Of a DNA stretch of 44,293 bases, positions 18,507-27,694 are shown in pieces. Below the pieces are notes generated by a model that worked only from the letters and a program-made list of their open reading frames with translations, made no database searches and was not told the origin of the DNA. Origin of the DNA: JBCDCP01 sp039181495 (GTDB lineage Bacteria; Pseudomonadota; Alphaproteobacteria; Rhizobiales; Tepidamorphaceae); contig JBCDCP010000006.1 in the NCBI GenBank assembly GCA_039181495.1, positions 1 through 44,293 on the forward strand, in the 5' to 3' direction. The first letter of the stretch is position 1. Each line of letters begins with the position of its first letter. A program made the translations under genes and the position numbers.

Positions 18507-20816
18507 ATGCGTGACCCGGCGGGTTACCGGACAACGTCGAACCACTGGGGATTGTGTCGCATCCGGACGGACGGAACCTCGATCCGGTCCGTCGAGGCGC
18601 ATCCAACCGATCTCGATCCATCGCCCATCAATGACAACCTCGCCAGTAGTCTCTCCGGCCGCGCCCGCGTACTGCGGCCAGCCATCCGCGAGGGCTGGCT
18701 CAAAGGTAATCCCGCAGAACGGGGCCACGACCGTTTTGTTGAGGTTTCCTGGGACGAGGCCTTGGATCGGGTCGCGTCTGAGATCAGTCGCGTTCGTGAC
18801 ACGCATGGCAACGACGCGATCTTTGCCGGCTCGTACGGGTGGGCAAGCGCCGGCCGGTTTCACCATGCACAAAGCCAACTCAAACGGTTTTTGAACTGCC
18901 AGGGCGGCTTCACGTATTCGGAGGGCAACTACAGCTACAACGCGGCGATGATCGCTCTGCCTCACATCGTTGGCAGCGATTTTCGCGATCACATTGTCCA
19001 GACGACGCGCTGGCCTGTCATCGCGGAACATTCCGACCTTGTCGTGTTGTTTGGCGGGCTGCCGCTTCGCAATACCCAGATTTCCGACGGTGGAGCGTCG
19101 CAGCATCGCATGCGCCGCAACCTGGATCATTGCAGGCGAAACGGCGTCCGCTTCGTCAATATCAGCCCGCTCAAGTCCGACGTGGACCCGGAGCTTGATG
19201 CAGAATGGCTCGCGCCAAGGCCCGGAACCGATACCGCGATCATGATGGGGATCGCACACACACTGTTGGAAGAGGAAAGGCACGACTGGAGTTTTCTTGA
19301 ACGCTATACGGTCGGGTTTGATGGCTTTGCGGCATATCTGCGCGGCGACACGGACGGGATCATCAAAAACGCAGACTGGGCAGCCGAACTGTCGGGAATC
19401 GAGGCGGATCGCCTGCGCCAACTCGCACGCGAGATGACCGCTGGTCGCACAATGATCGCCTGCGCCGCGGGCCTTCAGCGGGCGGACTGGGGCGAGCAGG
19501 TGCTTTGGATGACCGTCACACTTGCTGCCATGCTGGGGCAGATCGGCCTGCCGGGCGGTGGCTACACCATCGGTTATGCCGTCAACGGTCACATCGGGAA
19601 TGTTGAGCGGCCTTTCCGATGGGGGAATTTCCCGCAAGGGATCAACGCTGTAACGGCATCCATACCCGTTGCCATGATCACCGTGATGCTGCTCAACCCG
19701 GGAGCAGCATATCGCTACAATGGTGATCACAGGACCTTTCCCGATATCCGGATGGTCTGGTGGGCCGGTGGCAATCCATTCCATCACCATCAGGATCTCA
19801 ATCGTCTCCGCCAGGCCTTCCAGAAACCCGAAGCCGTTATCGTCAACGAGATCAACTGGACGTCGACCGCACGGCATGCGGACATCGTCTTGCCAGTTGC
19901 CGCATCGACTGAGCGAACGGACTTCGGTGCCGGACGATCCGACAACATTCTCGCGCCGATGCCGAAGATCGTCGATCCCCCCGGCGAGGCGCGCGAGGAG
20001 TTCGACATTTATTCCGATCTGGCCGCTCGGCTCGGCGATCGTGACGCGTTCACTGACGGGCTGACATCCGAGCAGTGGATTCGCCGGATCTGGGAGGAAA
20101 CGCGCGCCAATGCGACGGCTTGCGGCGCTTCGCTACCCGATTGGGAGACATTCATAGCGGGAGACATAATTGAACTGCCCGACCCCTCGCCGGATCAGGT
20201 CTTTCTGGCCGGTTTTCGCGCAGACCCGGATGCCAATCCGCGGGCCACACCGAGCGGCAAGATCGAGATCTTCTCCGAGACGGTTGCTGCGTTCGGCCTT
20301 CGGGATTGCCACGGTCACGCAACCTGGAATCCGCCACATGATGTGGAGAGCGGCCAGGCGCAAAGCTATCCGCTCTTCCTTTTGTCAGGGCAACCTGCAA
20401 CGCGACTCCACAGCCAGCTGGACAATGGCGCCTACAGCATGAGTGCAAAGATTGGTGGGCGCGAACCAATCCTGATCCATCCCGCCGACGCTGCAGAACG
20501 AGGCATCACGAATGGCGACATTGTCGAGGTCTTCAACGGCAGAGGCCGATGCCTTGCCGGTGCCCGCGTGACGACTGACATTTCCGAGGGCACGGTGTTC
20601 CTCTGGACCGGAGCCTGGTACGACCCCGACTTCGAAGCGCCGCAGCATCGCGACCGGCACGGGAACCCCAATGTACTAACCCATGACCTCAGGACATCCG
20701 ACTTCAGTCAGAGCCCGGCGGCACACTCGGCCCTTGTCGACATCAGGCGCTTTGACGGCCCCGTTCCGCCGGTCTTGGCGCACGAGCCGCCTGAATTCAC
20801 CGAATCCGAAAGCTGA
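18507..20816 (+). CDS. Molybdopterin oxidoreductase, DMSO/TMAO/biotin-sulfoxide reductase family
   Basis: 769 aa. The fold matches the single-subunit DMSO reductase group (DorA/TorA/BisC). GSYGW supplies the conserved Tyr110 and Trp112, and the following NYS supplies Ser143 as the expected molybdenum ligand. Other cofactor-binding segments are GGLPLRNTQ, GGNPFHHHQDLNRL and ATRLHSQLDNG. There is no Tat or Sec signal, so it should be cytoplasmic, like BisC. There is no iron-sulfur motif before the domain. The substrate cannot be read from sequence; S- or N-oxides are likely. It precedes the rhodanese gene, which faces it. GC and codon use look like the surroundings. Confidence 0.9.
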   Translation: MRDPAGYRTTSNHWGLCRIRTDGTSIRSVEAHPTDLDPSPINDNLASSLSGRARVLRPAIREGWLKGNPAERGHDRFVEVSWDEALDRVASEISRVRDTHGNDAIFAGSYGWASAGRFHHAQSQLKRFLNCQGGFTYSEGNYSYNAAMIALPHIVGSDFRDHIVQTTRWPVIAEHSDLVVLFGGLPLRNTQISDGGASQHRMRRNLDHCRRNGVRFVNISPLKSDVDPELDAEWLAPRPGTDTAIMMGIAHTLLEEERHDWSFLERYTVGFDGFAAYLRGDTDGIIKNADWAAELSGIEADRLRQLAREMTAGRTMIACAAGLQRADWGEQVLWMTVTLAAMLGQIGLPGGGYTIGYAVNGHIGNVERPFRWGNFPQGINAVTASIPVAMITVMLLNPGAAYRYNGDHRTFPDIRMVWWAGGNPFHHHQDLNRLRQAFQKPEAVIVNEINWTSTARHADIVLPVAASTERTDFGAGRSDNILAPMPKIVDPPGEAREEFDIYSDLAARLGDRDAFTDGLTSEQWIRRIWEETRANATACGASLPDWETFIAGDIIELPDPSPDQVFLAGFRADPDANPRATPSGKIEIFSETVAAFGLRDCHGHATWNPPHDVESGQAQSYPLFLLSGQPATRLHSQLDNGAYSMSAKIGGREPILIHPADAAERGITNGDIVEVFNGRGRCLAGARVTTDISEGTVFLWTGAWYDPDFEAPQHRDRHGNPNVLTHDLRTSDFSQSPAAHSALVDIRRFDGPVPPVLAHEPPEFTESES

Positions 20817-20898
20817 TACGGACAGGGTCGACTCAACTCTTGGAATAGACTTGCAGTCCTGGAAACGCAGTCGAGCAGCTGGACCGGCATCGGCCCTG

Positions 20899-21327
20899 CT
20901 AGCCATCCTTGGGTTCTGGCTGTTCAACGGGGCCACCAGCCTTCTCCCAACTGGAGAACCCGTCCTTCAGGTGTGACGCCTCAAACCCCATGTCCTGCAA
21001 CGCAGCAACCGTCAAGGCAGAGCGCCAGCCGCTTGCGCAGTGAAAGACAAATGTCTTGTCTTCGGCAAAGATGGGCTTGTGATACGGGCTCTCGGGATCG
21101 ACCCAGAACTCGATCATGCCGCGCGGCGCGTGAAAACTGCCGGGAATGAAGCCGGTTCGTTGCCGCTCGCGAACGTCCCGGATGTCGACGATCACGAGAT
21201 CGGGGTCGCCATGCCGTGAGATCAGTTCCGCGGTATCGATTTCCTTGATCCGGCCGCGGCTCTCGCGGACAAGATCCGCCGAGGACTTCTTGAGCTTCTT
21301 CATGTTCGATTCCGAACCATGGAACAT
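20899..21327 (-). CDS. Rhodanese-domain sulfurtransferase
   Basis: 142 aa, a single rhodanese domain. The ATG at 21327 has GGAG at about 6-nt spacing; an internal ATG (21303) is a weaker alternative. The active-site loop is HCASGWRSAL with catalytic C97, preceded by the usual DIRDVRERQRTGFIPGS segment. No signal peptide, so cytoplasmic. Such proteins move sulfane sulfur; the partner is not known. It is divergent from the FAD oxidoreductase (76 bp between starts) and convergent with the molybdoenzyme gene. A link to molybdenum-cofactor sulfur chemistry is conceivable but only by neighbourhood. Confidence 0.9.
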   Translation of the reverse strand: MFHGSESNMKKLKKSSADLVRESRGRIKEIDTAELISRHGDPDLVIVDIRDVRERQRTGFIPGSFHAPRGMIEFWVDPESPYHKPIFAEDKTFVFHCASGWRSALTVAALQDMGFEASHLKDGFSSWEKAGGPVEQPEPKDG

Positions 21328-21403
21328 TCACGCTCCATATGGACGCGATGAATGTCCGCGTGCAAGCTCGCAGCAACGATCAAGACCGGAGACCCCCACC
21401 ACG

Positions 21404-22681
21404 ATGGCAGTTTCTGCCCCCATCTCACTGTGGGATCGCACATCAGCGGAACCGGAGATCGACGCTGACGACCTTCCGGGTTCGGCTGTCGATGTCGCGA
21501 TCGTTGGCGGGGGAATCACCGGTTTATCGACCGCGCTCCATTGCTCGCTTAAGGGCTTGAATGCGCATGTGTTTGAGGCGCATTCCATCGGATTTGGCGG
21601 CACGGGCCGCAATGTCGGGCTCGTCAATGCTGGCGTCTGGCTGCCGCCGTCCAAGGTGCGCCATGCGCTTGGCGAAACATACGGGCCGCGGTTTCTGAGG
21701 CGTTTTAGTGACGGTCCGGGCGCCGTCTTCGATCTCATCGAGAAGTACCAGATCCGCTGTGAAGCGACCCGGACAGGTACGATCCATGCAGCACATGCAG
21801 CCTCCGGTTTCCGCGACCTTGAAGACCGCCATGCCGAATGGCAACGCATGGGAGAGCCGGTCGATCTGATCGGTCGAGATGAAGTCGCCAGACTGACAGG
21901 AAGCCGCTCGTTCCATGGCGGCCTGCTTGACCACCGCGCCGGCACGATCAACCCGATGGGCTATGTTCGCGGCCTGGCACGGGTCGCACGCTCCGCTGGG
22001 GCGAAAATAACGACGGCCGTCAGGGTCACCGGTCTCGAACGCGATGGCGAGCGCTGGAACGTCAAGACCGATCAGGGACAGATTCAGGCCGACACCGTGG
22101 TCTTGGGGACCAATGCCTACACCGACAGGCTTTGGCCGGGTCTGCGCGAAATCTACACCGTGATCCACTATTTCCAGGTGGCAACCGAGCCGCTAGGGCC
22201 GGCCGCCGACATGGTCCTGCCCAAGCGCCAGGGCCTGTGGGACACAGCGCCCATCATGTTCAGCTTCCGTAAGGATGCCGAGAACAGGCTTCTGATTGGA
22301 TCTATGGGTCGCGTGTTTGGTTCTGCGACCAGGGGGATATCGCAGACTTTCGCGCGCCAACGGTTGAAGAACCTCTTCCCGGAGCTTGCAACTGTGAAAT
22401 TCGAGGACGCCTGGCATGGCCAGATCGCGATGACGCCTGACCATCTGCCACGCATACACCAACTCGCCGAGGGCTTATGGACACCCATCGGCTACAACGG
22501 GCGCGGCATCACCACCGGGACGCTGTTCGGTCAGTCAATCGCTGATATCCTGACCGGGATGGATCCGGCCGAATTGCCACTGCCAATGACCAACGTTGAA
22601 GCCGTGCCCCGGACCGGGTTGAAGTCACGCATCTACGATCTCGCTTTCGCTGCCAACCAGGTCTGGAAAAGCATCACATGA
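21404..22681 (+). CDS. FAD-dependent amine/amino-acid oxidoreductase (DadA/PuuB-like)
   Basis: 425 aa from the ATG at 21404; the open frame extends upstream into the divergent rhodanese gene and is not credible there. The N-terminal dinucleotide-binding motif is VAIVGGGITGLSTAL (G35, G37, G40), followed by the SGRN-like segment GTGRNVGLVNAG. The C-terminal GYNGRGITTGTLFG is the second FAD-contact motif of the D-amino-acid oxidase superfamily. Likely reaction: oxidation of a C-N bond of an amine or amino acid. Its stop overlaps the hyuA start (ATGA), so the three genes FAD oxidoreductase-hyuA-hyuB form one coupled operon and probably one pathway. Confidence 0.9.
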   Translation: MAVSAPISLWDRTSAEPEIDADDLPGSAVDVAIVGGGITGLSTALHCSLKGLNAHVFEAHSIGFGGTGRNVGLVNAGVWLPPSKVRHALGETYGPRFLRRFSDGPGAVFDLIEKYQIRCEATRTGTIHAAHAASGFRDLEDRHAEWQRMGEPVDLIGRDEVARLTGSRSFHGGLLDHRAGTINPMGYVRGLARVARSAGAKITTAVRVTGLERDGERWNVKTDQGQIQADTVVLGTNAYTDRLWPGLREIYTVIHYFQVATEPLGPAADMVLPKRQGLWDTAPIMFSFRKDAENRLLIGSMGRVFGSATRGISQTFARQRLKNLFPELATVKFEDAWHGQIAMTPDHLPRIHQLAEGLWTPIGYNGRGITTGTLFGQSIADILTGMDPAELPLPMTNVEAVPRTGLKSRIYDLAFAANQVWKSIT

Positions 22682-24756
22682 GCGGCGTACGCGTCGGTGT
22701 CGATATCGGCGGAACCTTTACCGATGTCGCGCTGATGTCTCCAGGTGGAACGCGAACCGCCAAGGTACTCACTGACTACGGCGCACCGGAAGCCGCCATC
22801 ATTCACGGAATCGAGTTGGCCGCTACCGAGGCAGATGTGCCGATGTCGGCCATCGAGCAGGTGGTTCACGGCACAACCCTTGTAACCAACGCGTTGATCG
22901 AGCGGCGCGGCGCGAAAACGGCTTTCATCACGACTGAAGGGTTCCGCGATGTCATTGAGATGCGCTCCGAGAACCGCTTCGAGCAATACGACCTTAGTCT
23001 GGAACTGCCGAAACCGCTTGTTGCCCGGCCTCACCGCTTCGTTGCGCGGGAACGGATCGCGCCGGATGGCGAAGTTTTGCTCTCGCTCGATCCATCTGAC
23101 ATCGAACGGGTTGTGCGTCAGATCGTGGACGGTGATTACGAGTCCGTCGCCGTCGGATTTCTTCATGCCTATGCCAATGACGTCCACGAACAGATGATGG
23201 CAGATGCGCTCGCCAAGGCGGCGCCGCACCTGTCCGTCTCTCTGTCGTCGGTTATCTGTCCCCAGGTCCGCGAGCTGCCACGATTCAATACAGTCGTTGC
23301 GAATGCCTATGTGCGTCCTCAAGTTGCCGCTTATCTCGGCCGGCTTGAGGATGCGGTCCATGCAGTCGGGATCACAGCGTCCGTCTACATGCTCCATTCC
23401 GGCGGCGGGCTCATGCATCTCGAAACGGCCAAGGAGCAACCGGTTCGGCTCCTCGAGTCCGGCCCGGCAGGCGGCGCGATCTATGCCGCCGGATTCGCCC
23501 GTGCCCATGGCATAGACAAAGCGCTCAGCTTCGACATGGGCGGAACGACAGCCAAGATCTGCCTAATAGAGGACGGCACGCCCAAGACGGCCAACACCTT
23601 CGAAGTCGCACGTAGCTATCGCTTCAAGAAGGGCTCTGGAATGACCGTGTCGACACCCGTCGTCGAGATGGTCGAGATCGGTGCTGGTGGTGGGTCAATC
23701 GCAAGCATCGACTCCATGGGGCGGATACAGGTTGGACCGAGATCGTCAGGCTCGGAACCTGGCCCGGCCTGCTACCAGCGTGGCGGCGACGAACCCACGG
23801 TTACCGACGCAAACCTGATCCTCGGTCGACTGGATCCCAACGGATTTGCCGGCGGTGCGATCCCGCTTGATCCGACGCTCTCAGAGGCCGCAATATTGAA
23901 AACAATAGGCGAGCCATCCGGACTGTCAGCGCCCGATGCAGGCTTCGGCGTGACCGAAATGGTCGACGAGAACATGGCCAATGCAGCGCGCGTTCACGCA
24001 ATTGAGAATGGCCGCGATATCGAGCATTTCACGATGATCGCGTTCGGCGGTGGCGCTCCGCTGCACGCCTGCCGGCTTTGCGAGAAACTTGGCATCAACA
24101 GGCTGGTGATTCCGCCTGGCGCTGGTGTCGGTTCGGCGATTGGATTTCTCCAGGCACCCTTCAGTTACGAGGCCACGCGCGGCATCTTCCAGCGCCTCGA
24201 CGAATTTGATGCTGTTGCCGTCAATTCGGCGCTGGCAGCCATGGAAACGGAAGCGCAGGCTTTTGTTCAGGCCGCAGCAGGCGGGCAACCGACTGAAACA
24301 TCCCTGACCGCGTTCATGCGGTACACCGGTCAAGGCTGGGAAATACCCGTTCCACTGCCCCATCGGGAATTTTCGGTGGAAGATCGGCCAGTGATCCAGC
24401 AAGCTTTCGAAGAAGCCTACAGAACGCTTTTTGGACGCACCATTGAACATCTCGCCACGGAGATCACCAACTGGTCACTGACGGTGGCAACCGAACGGCC
24501 ATCTGTTGCTCCGGTTGAGGTGAAGGCAGACGGGACCTCAGCCGAGTCGAACCGGATCAGATCCTTCTTTGATGCCGCCCTGCGGCAAACCGTAGAGGCA
24601 CAAGAAATCGAGCGCATTAGGCTCACCGACGGTTTGGTCGCCGAGGGCCCCGCCATCATCGTGGAGAACGAAACCTCGACAATCGTCACCGCTGCCTATC
24701 GCGCAGTCGGCCAGGCGGACGGGTCCATTGTCCTCATTCGAAAGGACGCGGCATGA
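22678..24756 (+). CDS. hyuA: Hydantoinase/oxoprolinase family protein, subunit A
   Basis: 692 aa, typical for HyuA. It starts with the ATP-binding motif VGVDIGGTFTD and has the second ASKHA motif SFDMGGTTAKICLI, plus VHGTTLVTNALIERRG and the GAGGGSIA segment. Family members (N-methylhydantoinase, 5-oxoprolinase, acetone carboxylase and caprolactamase subunits) use ATP to open cyclic amides or carboxylate ketones. The exact substrate is not deducible. Overlaps by 4 nt with both neighbours, so subunits should be made in fixed ratio. Confidence 0.92.
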   Translation: MSGVRVGVDIGGTFTDVALMSPGGTRTAKVLTDYGAPEAAIIHGIELAATEADVPMSAIEQVVHGTTLVTNALIERRGAKTAFITTEGFRDVIEMRSENRFEQYDLSLELPKPLVARPHRFVARERIAPDGEVLLSLDPSDIERVVRQIVDGDYESVAVGFLHAYANDVHEQMMADALAKAAPHLSVSLSSVICPQVRELPRFNTVVANAYVRPQVAAYLGRLEDAVHAVGITASVYMLHSGGGLMHLETAKEQPVRLLESGPAGGAIYAAGFARAHGIDKALSFDMGGTTAKICLIEDGTPKTANTFEVARSYRFKKGSGMTVSTPVVEMVEIGAGGGSIASIDSMGRIQVGPRSSGSEPGPACYQRGGDEPTVTDANLILGRLDPNGFAGGAIPLDPTLSEAAILKTIGEPSGLSAPDAGFGVTEMVDENMANAARVHAIENGRDIEHFTMIAFGGGAPLHACRLCEKLGINRLVIPPGAGVGSAIGFLQAPFSYEATRGIFQRLDEFDAVAVNSALAAMETEAQAFVQAAAGGQPTETSLTAFMRYTGQGWEIPVPLPHREFSVEDRPVIQQAFEEAYRTLFGRTIEHLATEITNWSLTVATERPSVAPVEVKADGTSAESNRIRSFFDAALRQTVEAQEIERIRLTDGLVAEGPAIIVENETSTIVTAAYRAVGQADGSIVLIRKDAA

Positions 24757-26399
24757 CAGTCTCGGCCATCGACTGTCAGATCATGTGGAACAGGTTGATT
24801 GCCGTTGTCGAGGAACAGGCAACGACGCTGATCAGGACCGCATTCTCAACCTCAGTACGCGAAGCGGGCGATCTGTCGGCGGGGTTGTTTGACCGTCAGG
24901 GACGCATGATTGCGCAAGCTGTCACCGGCACACCCGGACACGTCAATGCCATGGCCGAAAGCGTTGGGCATTTCGGACGGGAGATCGGCCTGCAGCAGGT
25001 ATTCGACGGCGACGTGTACATCACCAACGATCCCTGGATGGGGACCGGACACCTCCATGACATCACCATGGTCACACCGGTGTTTCGCAACAAAGTCCAT
25101 ATCGGGTTCTTCGCCTGCACGGCTCACGTGGTCGATATCGGCGGGCGCGGCTTCGGGCCGGATGCGGGCGAAGTCTACGAGGAAGGGTTGCTGATCCCGA
25201 TCTGCAAGTTCGCCGAACGGGGAACAGTCGACCCTCTCCTCATCCAGATCGTTCGGGCCAATGTCCGGACACCGGATGAGACCGTCGGCGACATGTACTC
25301 TCTGGCGGCCTGCAACGAAGCCGGCAACAGACGCCTTCAGGCGATGCTCGACGAGTTCGCCATGGATGACATCGACGGGCTTTCCGACTTCATCATCGAG
25401 GCAAGCCGCAAGGCGACCGAAGCAGCGATCGCCAGGGTCCCGGATGGAGCTTATCGCAACACCATGCAGGTCGACGGATATGACGCGCCAGTCACCATGG
25501 CGGTACAACTAGACATAGCCGGCGAGACACTTGTGGCCGATTTTGCAGGGACTTCCGGTATGAGCGCATTCGGCGTCAACGTCCCGGAAGTCTATACCCG
25601 CGCCTATGCCTGCTACGGACTCAAATGTGCGATTGCACCAGATGTCCCGAACAACTCCGGCTCGCTCGAGCCGTTCCGGATAACAGCGCCGGAGGGCTGC
25701 ATCCTGGCGGCACGGCGACCGGCACCAGTGTCGGTACGGCACGTGTTGGGACATCTCGTGCCGGATGTCATTCTCGGCGCACTTCATAAGGCGCTGCCGG
25801 GCCAGATTCCGGCGGAAGGCGCATCATCGCTCTGGAACATCCAGATCTCAGCTAGGCCGACTGATCCAGACAGCGGACTGCCGAACCGGGAAGTGCTAAT
25901 GTTCAATTCCGGGGGCACCGGCGCACGCCCAACGGTAGACGGCCTCTCGGCGACGGCATTCCCCTCGGGCGTGTCGACCATGAGCGTCGAGGCCAGCGAG
26001 CAGGTCGGTCCGATTACCGTTTGGCGCAAGGACCTGCGCGATGGCTCAGGTGGGGCCGGGAAGATGCGCGGCGGCCTTGGGCAGATCATCGAGATCGAGA
26101 CCCGCGCCGGTTATCAGTTCTATTTCAACGCCATGTTCGACCGCGTTGAAAACCCTGCCCGTGGACGTGACGGTGGCGCTGCCGGCGGAGAAGGCCGTGT
26201 CGAATTGACTGACGGGACCCGCCTGCGTTCAAAGGGCCGGCAACTGGTGAAGCCTGGTCAACGTCTGCGCCTCTCCCTTCCGGGCGGCGGCGGTTTTGGC
26301 AATCCCAACGACCGAGACCCGGACGCAGTTCGTGCGGATCTTGCTGCCGGCTACATCACGCCGGATCAGGCCAGACGGGACTATGGTCTGGACGACTAG
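24753..26399 (+). CDS. hyuB: Hydantoinase B/oxoprolinase family protein, subunit B
   Basis: 548 aa, typical for HyuB. Diagnostic segments are SVREAGDLSAGLFD, the metal-site region GDVYITNDPWMGTGHLHDI, HVVDIGGRG and GGGGFGNP near the C-terminus. It is the partner of HyuA in a hetero-oligomeric ATP-dependent amidohydrolase or carboxylase. It is coupled to hyuA by an ATGA overlap and ends 33 bp before the convergent sdhB stop. No transporter or regulator for the pathway is visible next to it. Confidence 0.92.
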   Translation: MTVSAIDCQIMWNRLIAVVEEQATTLIRTAFSTSVREAGDLSAGLFDRQGRMIAQAVTGTPGHVNAMAESVGHFGREIGLQQVFDGDVYITNDPWMGTGHLHDITMVTPVFRNKVHIGFFACTAHVVDIGGRGFGPDAGEVYEEGLLIPICKFAERGTVDPLLIQIVRANVRTPDETVGDMYSLAACNEAGNRRLQAMLDEFAMDDIDGLSDFIIEASRKATEAAIARVPDGAYRNTMQVDGYDAPVTMAVQLDIAGETLVADFAGTSGMSAFGVNVPEVYTRAYACYGLKCAIAPDVPNNSGSLEPFRITAPEGCILAARRPAPVSVRHVLGHLVPDVILGALHKALPGQIPAEGASSLWNIQISARPTDPDSGLPNREVLMFNSGGTGARPTVDGLSATAFPSGVSTMSVEASEQVGPITVWRKDLRDGSGGAGKMRGGLGQIIEIETRAGYQFYFNAMFDRVENPARGRDGGAAGGEGRVELTDGTRLRSKGRQLVKPGQRLRLSLPGGGGFGNPNDRDPDAVRADLAAGYITPDQARRDYGLDD

Positions 26400-26432
26400 G
26401 ATCGGATCCGTGCGGCAGAAAAACGACGCCCG

Positions 26433-27212
26433 CTAGACCCTGCGCTCCACCATCATCTTCTTGATCTCGGCAATGGCCTTTGCGGGATTGAGGCCCTTGG
26501 GACAGGTCTGCGCACAGTTCATAATGGTGTGGCAGCGATAGAGACGGAACGGGTCTTCAAGATTGTCGAGCCGGTCGCCCGTCGCTTCATCACGTGAGTC
26601 GATCAGCCAACGATAGGCCTGCAGAAGCACCGCGGGGCCGAGATAGCGATCGCCATTCCACCAATAGCTCGGACAGGAGGTGGAACAGCAGGCGCATAGA
26701 ATGCACTCATAGAGTCCGTCGAGCTTTTCACGGTCATCGCGGCTCTGACGCCATTCCGTCTCAGGTGTCGGGGTCGATGTCTGTAGCCATGGCTCAATCG
26801 AGGCGAGCTGGGTGTAGAACCGGGTCAGATCAGGCACCAGATCCTTTACGACAGGCATGTGCGGCAGCGGGTAGACCTTCACCGCACCCTTGATCTCATC
26901 CATGCCCTTGGTACAGGCCAGCGTATTCATCCCGTCGATGTTCATCGCACAGGAGCCGCAGATCCCCTCACGGCAAGACCGCCGGAACGTGAGGGTCGGA
27001 TCGACCTTGTTCTTGATCCAGATAAGACCGTCGAGAACCATCGGTCCGCAATCGTCGAGATCGACATGGTAGGTGTCGACACTCGGATTCGCGGTATCAT
27101 CCGGGTTCCAGCGATAGACCTTGAACTCGCGCGTGTTGGTGGCCCCGTCCGGTTTCGGCCAGGCCATGCCACCCTTCATCTGCGAGTTTTTGGGAAGCGT
27201 CAGCTGAACCAT
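26433..27212 (-). CDS. sdhB: Succinate dehydrogenase iron-sulfur subunit
   Basis: 259 aa. All cluster ligands are present: C80, C85, C88 and C100 for 2Fe-2S; C170, C173, C176 and C237 for 4Fe-4S; C180, C227 and C233 for 3Fe-4S. The subunit carries electrons from SdhA to ubiquinone on the cytoplasmic face of the inner membrane (complex II). Its ribosome-binding site GTGAGG lies inside the end of the preceding small gene, 2 nt from whose stop the ATG begins, so translation of the two is tightly linked. Confidence 0.97.
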   Translation of the reverse strand: MVQLTLPKNSQMKGGMAWPKPDGATNTREFKVYRWNPDDTANPSVDTYHVDLDDCGPMVLDGLIWIKNKVDPTLTFRRSCREGICGSCAMNIDGMNTLACTKGMDEIKGAVKVYPLPHMPVVKDLVPDLTRFYTQLASIEPWLQTSTPTPETEWRQSRDDREKLDGLYECILCACCSTSCPSYWWNGDRYLGPAVLLQAYRWLIDSRDEATGDRLDNLEDPFRLYRCHTIMNCAQTCPKGLNPAKAIAEIKKMMVERRV

Positions 27213-27214
27213 AA

Positions 27215-27694
27215 CTACCTCACTTCAACCTGCTGCAGCTGGCTCTCGATATCGCCGATAATCGCATTCAGCCGGCCTATATCGTCGGCCAGTCCGGGGA
27301 ACCCGTCCGAATCCTGCGTCAGAGCGCTCAGATGCCATCCATTCACAAAATCAATGACCGATTGCCGCAGTCCACTGCGCATATCCGCCAGTTCGCGCAT
27401 TTTCTCGCCCATCACCCGTGATGTGTCGGAAACATCATAAGAGAGAACGCCTATCGCGCGGTGAATCTCCCAGTTTTCGTCGCTGTAATTCATAATCGTA
27501 TGCTGGTCGCCGCCGATTCTGCCCTCGGACAATTCGCGCAAGACATCCAGGATCCCACCAACACCGGCGCCGAGCCGACGGAGATCGCTCAAGACGTCAT
27601 CGGCGTTACGTCTCATCTCCGGCAAGCTCGACCGCATCAATCCAATCGCATCAGCAAGGAGCCGGACGGCATCATGCAGATCGTTTCCGCTCAA
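27215..27694 (-). CDS. Unrecognised 159-aa helical protein encoded between sdhA and sdhB
   Basis: 159 aa. I do not recognise it. The frame fills the sdhA-sdhB gap exactly: its proposed TTG start overlaps the sdhA stop (TTGA) and its TAG lies 2 nt before the sdhB ATG. An internal ATG at 27637 is an alternative start. There is no signal peptide, cysteine or membrane helix. The sequence is rich in L, D, R and G, with heptad-like stretches (AVRLLADAIGLM, LSDLRRLGAGVGGILDVLREL) and should be mostly helical. Composition resembles the neighbours. Position suggests a complex II assembly or accessory role, but that is inference only. The exact fit makes a chance open frame unlikely. Confidence 0.7.
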   Translation of the reverse strand: MSGNDLHDAVRLLADAIGLMRSSLPEMRRNADDVLSDLRRLGAGVGGILDVLRELSEGRIGGDQHTIMNYSDENWEIHRAIGVLSYDVSDTSRVMGEKMRELADMRSGLRQSVIDFVNGWHLSALTQDSDGFPGLADDIGRLNAIIGDIESQLQQVEVR

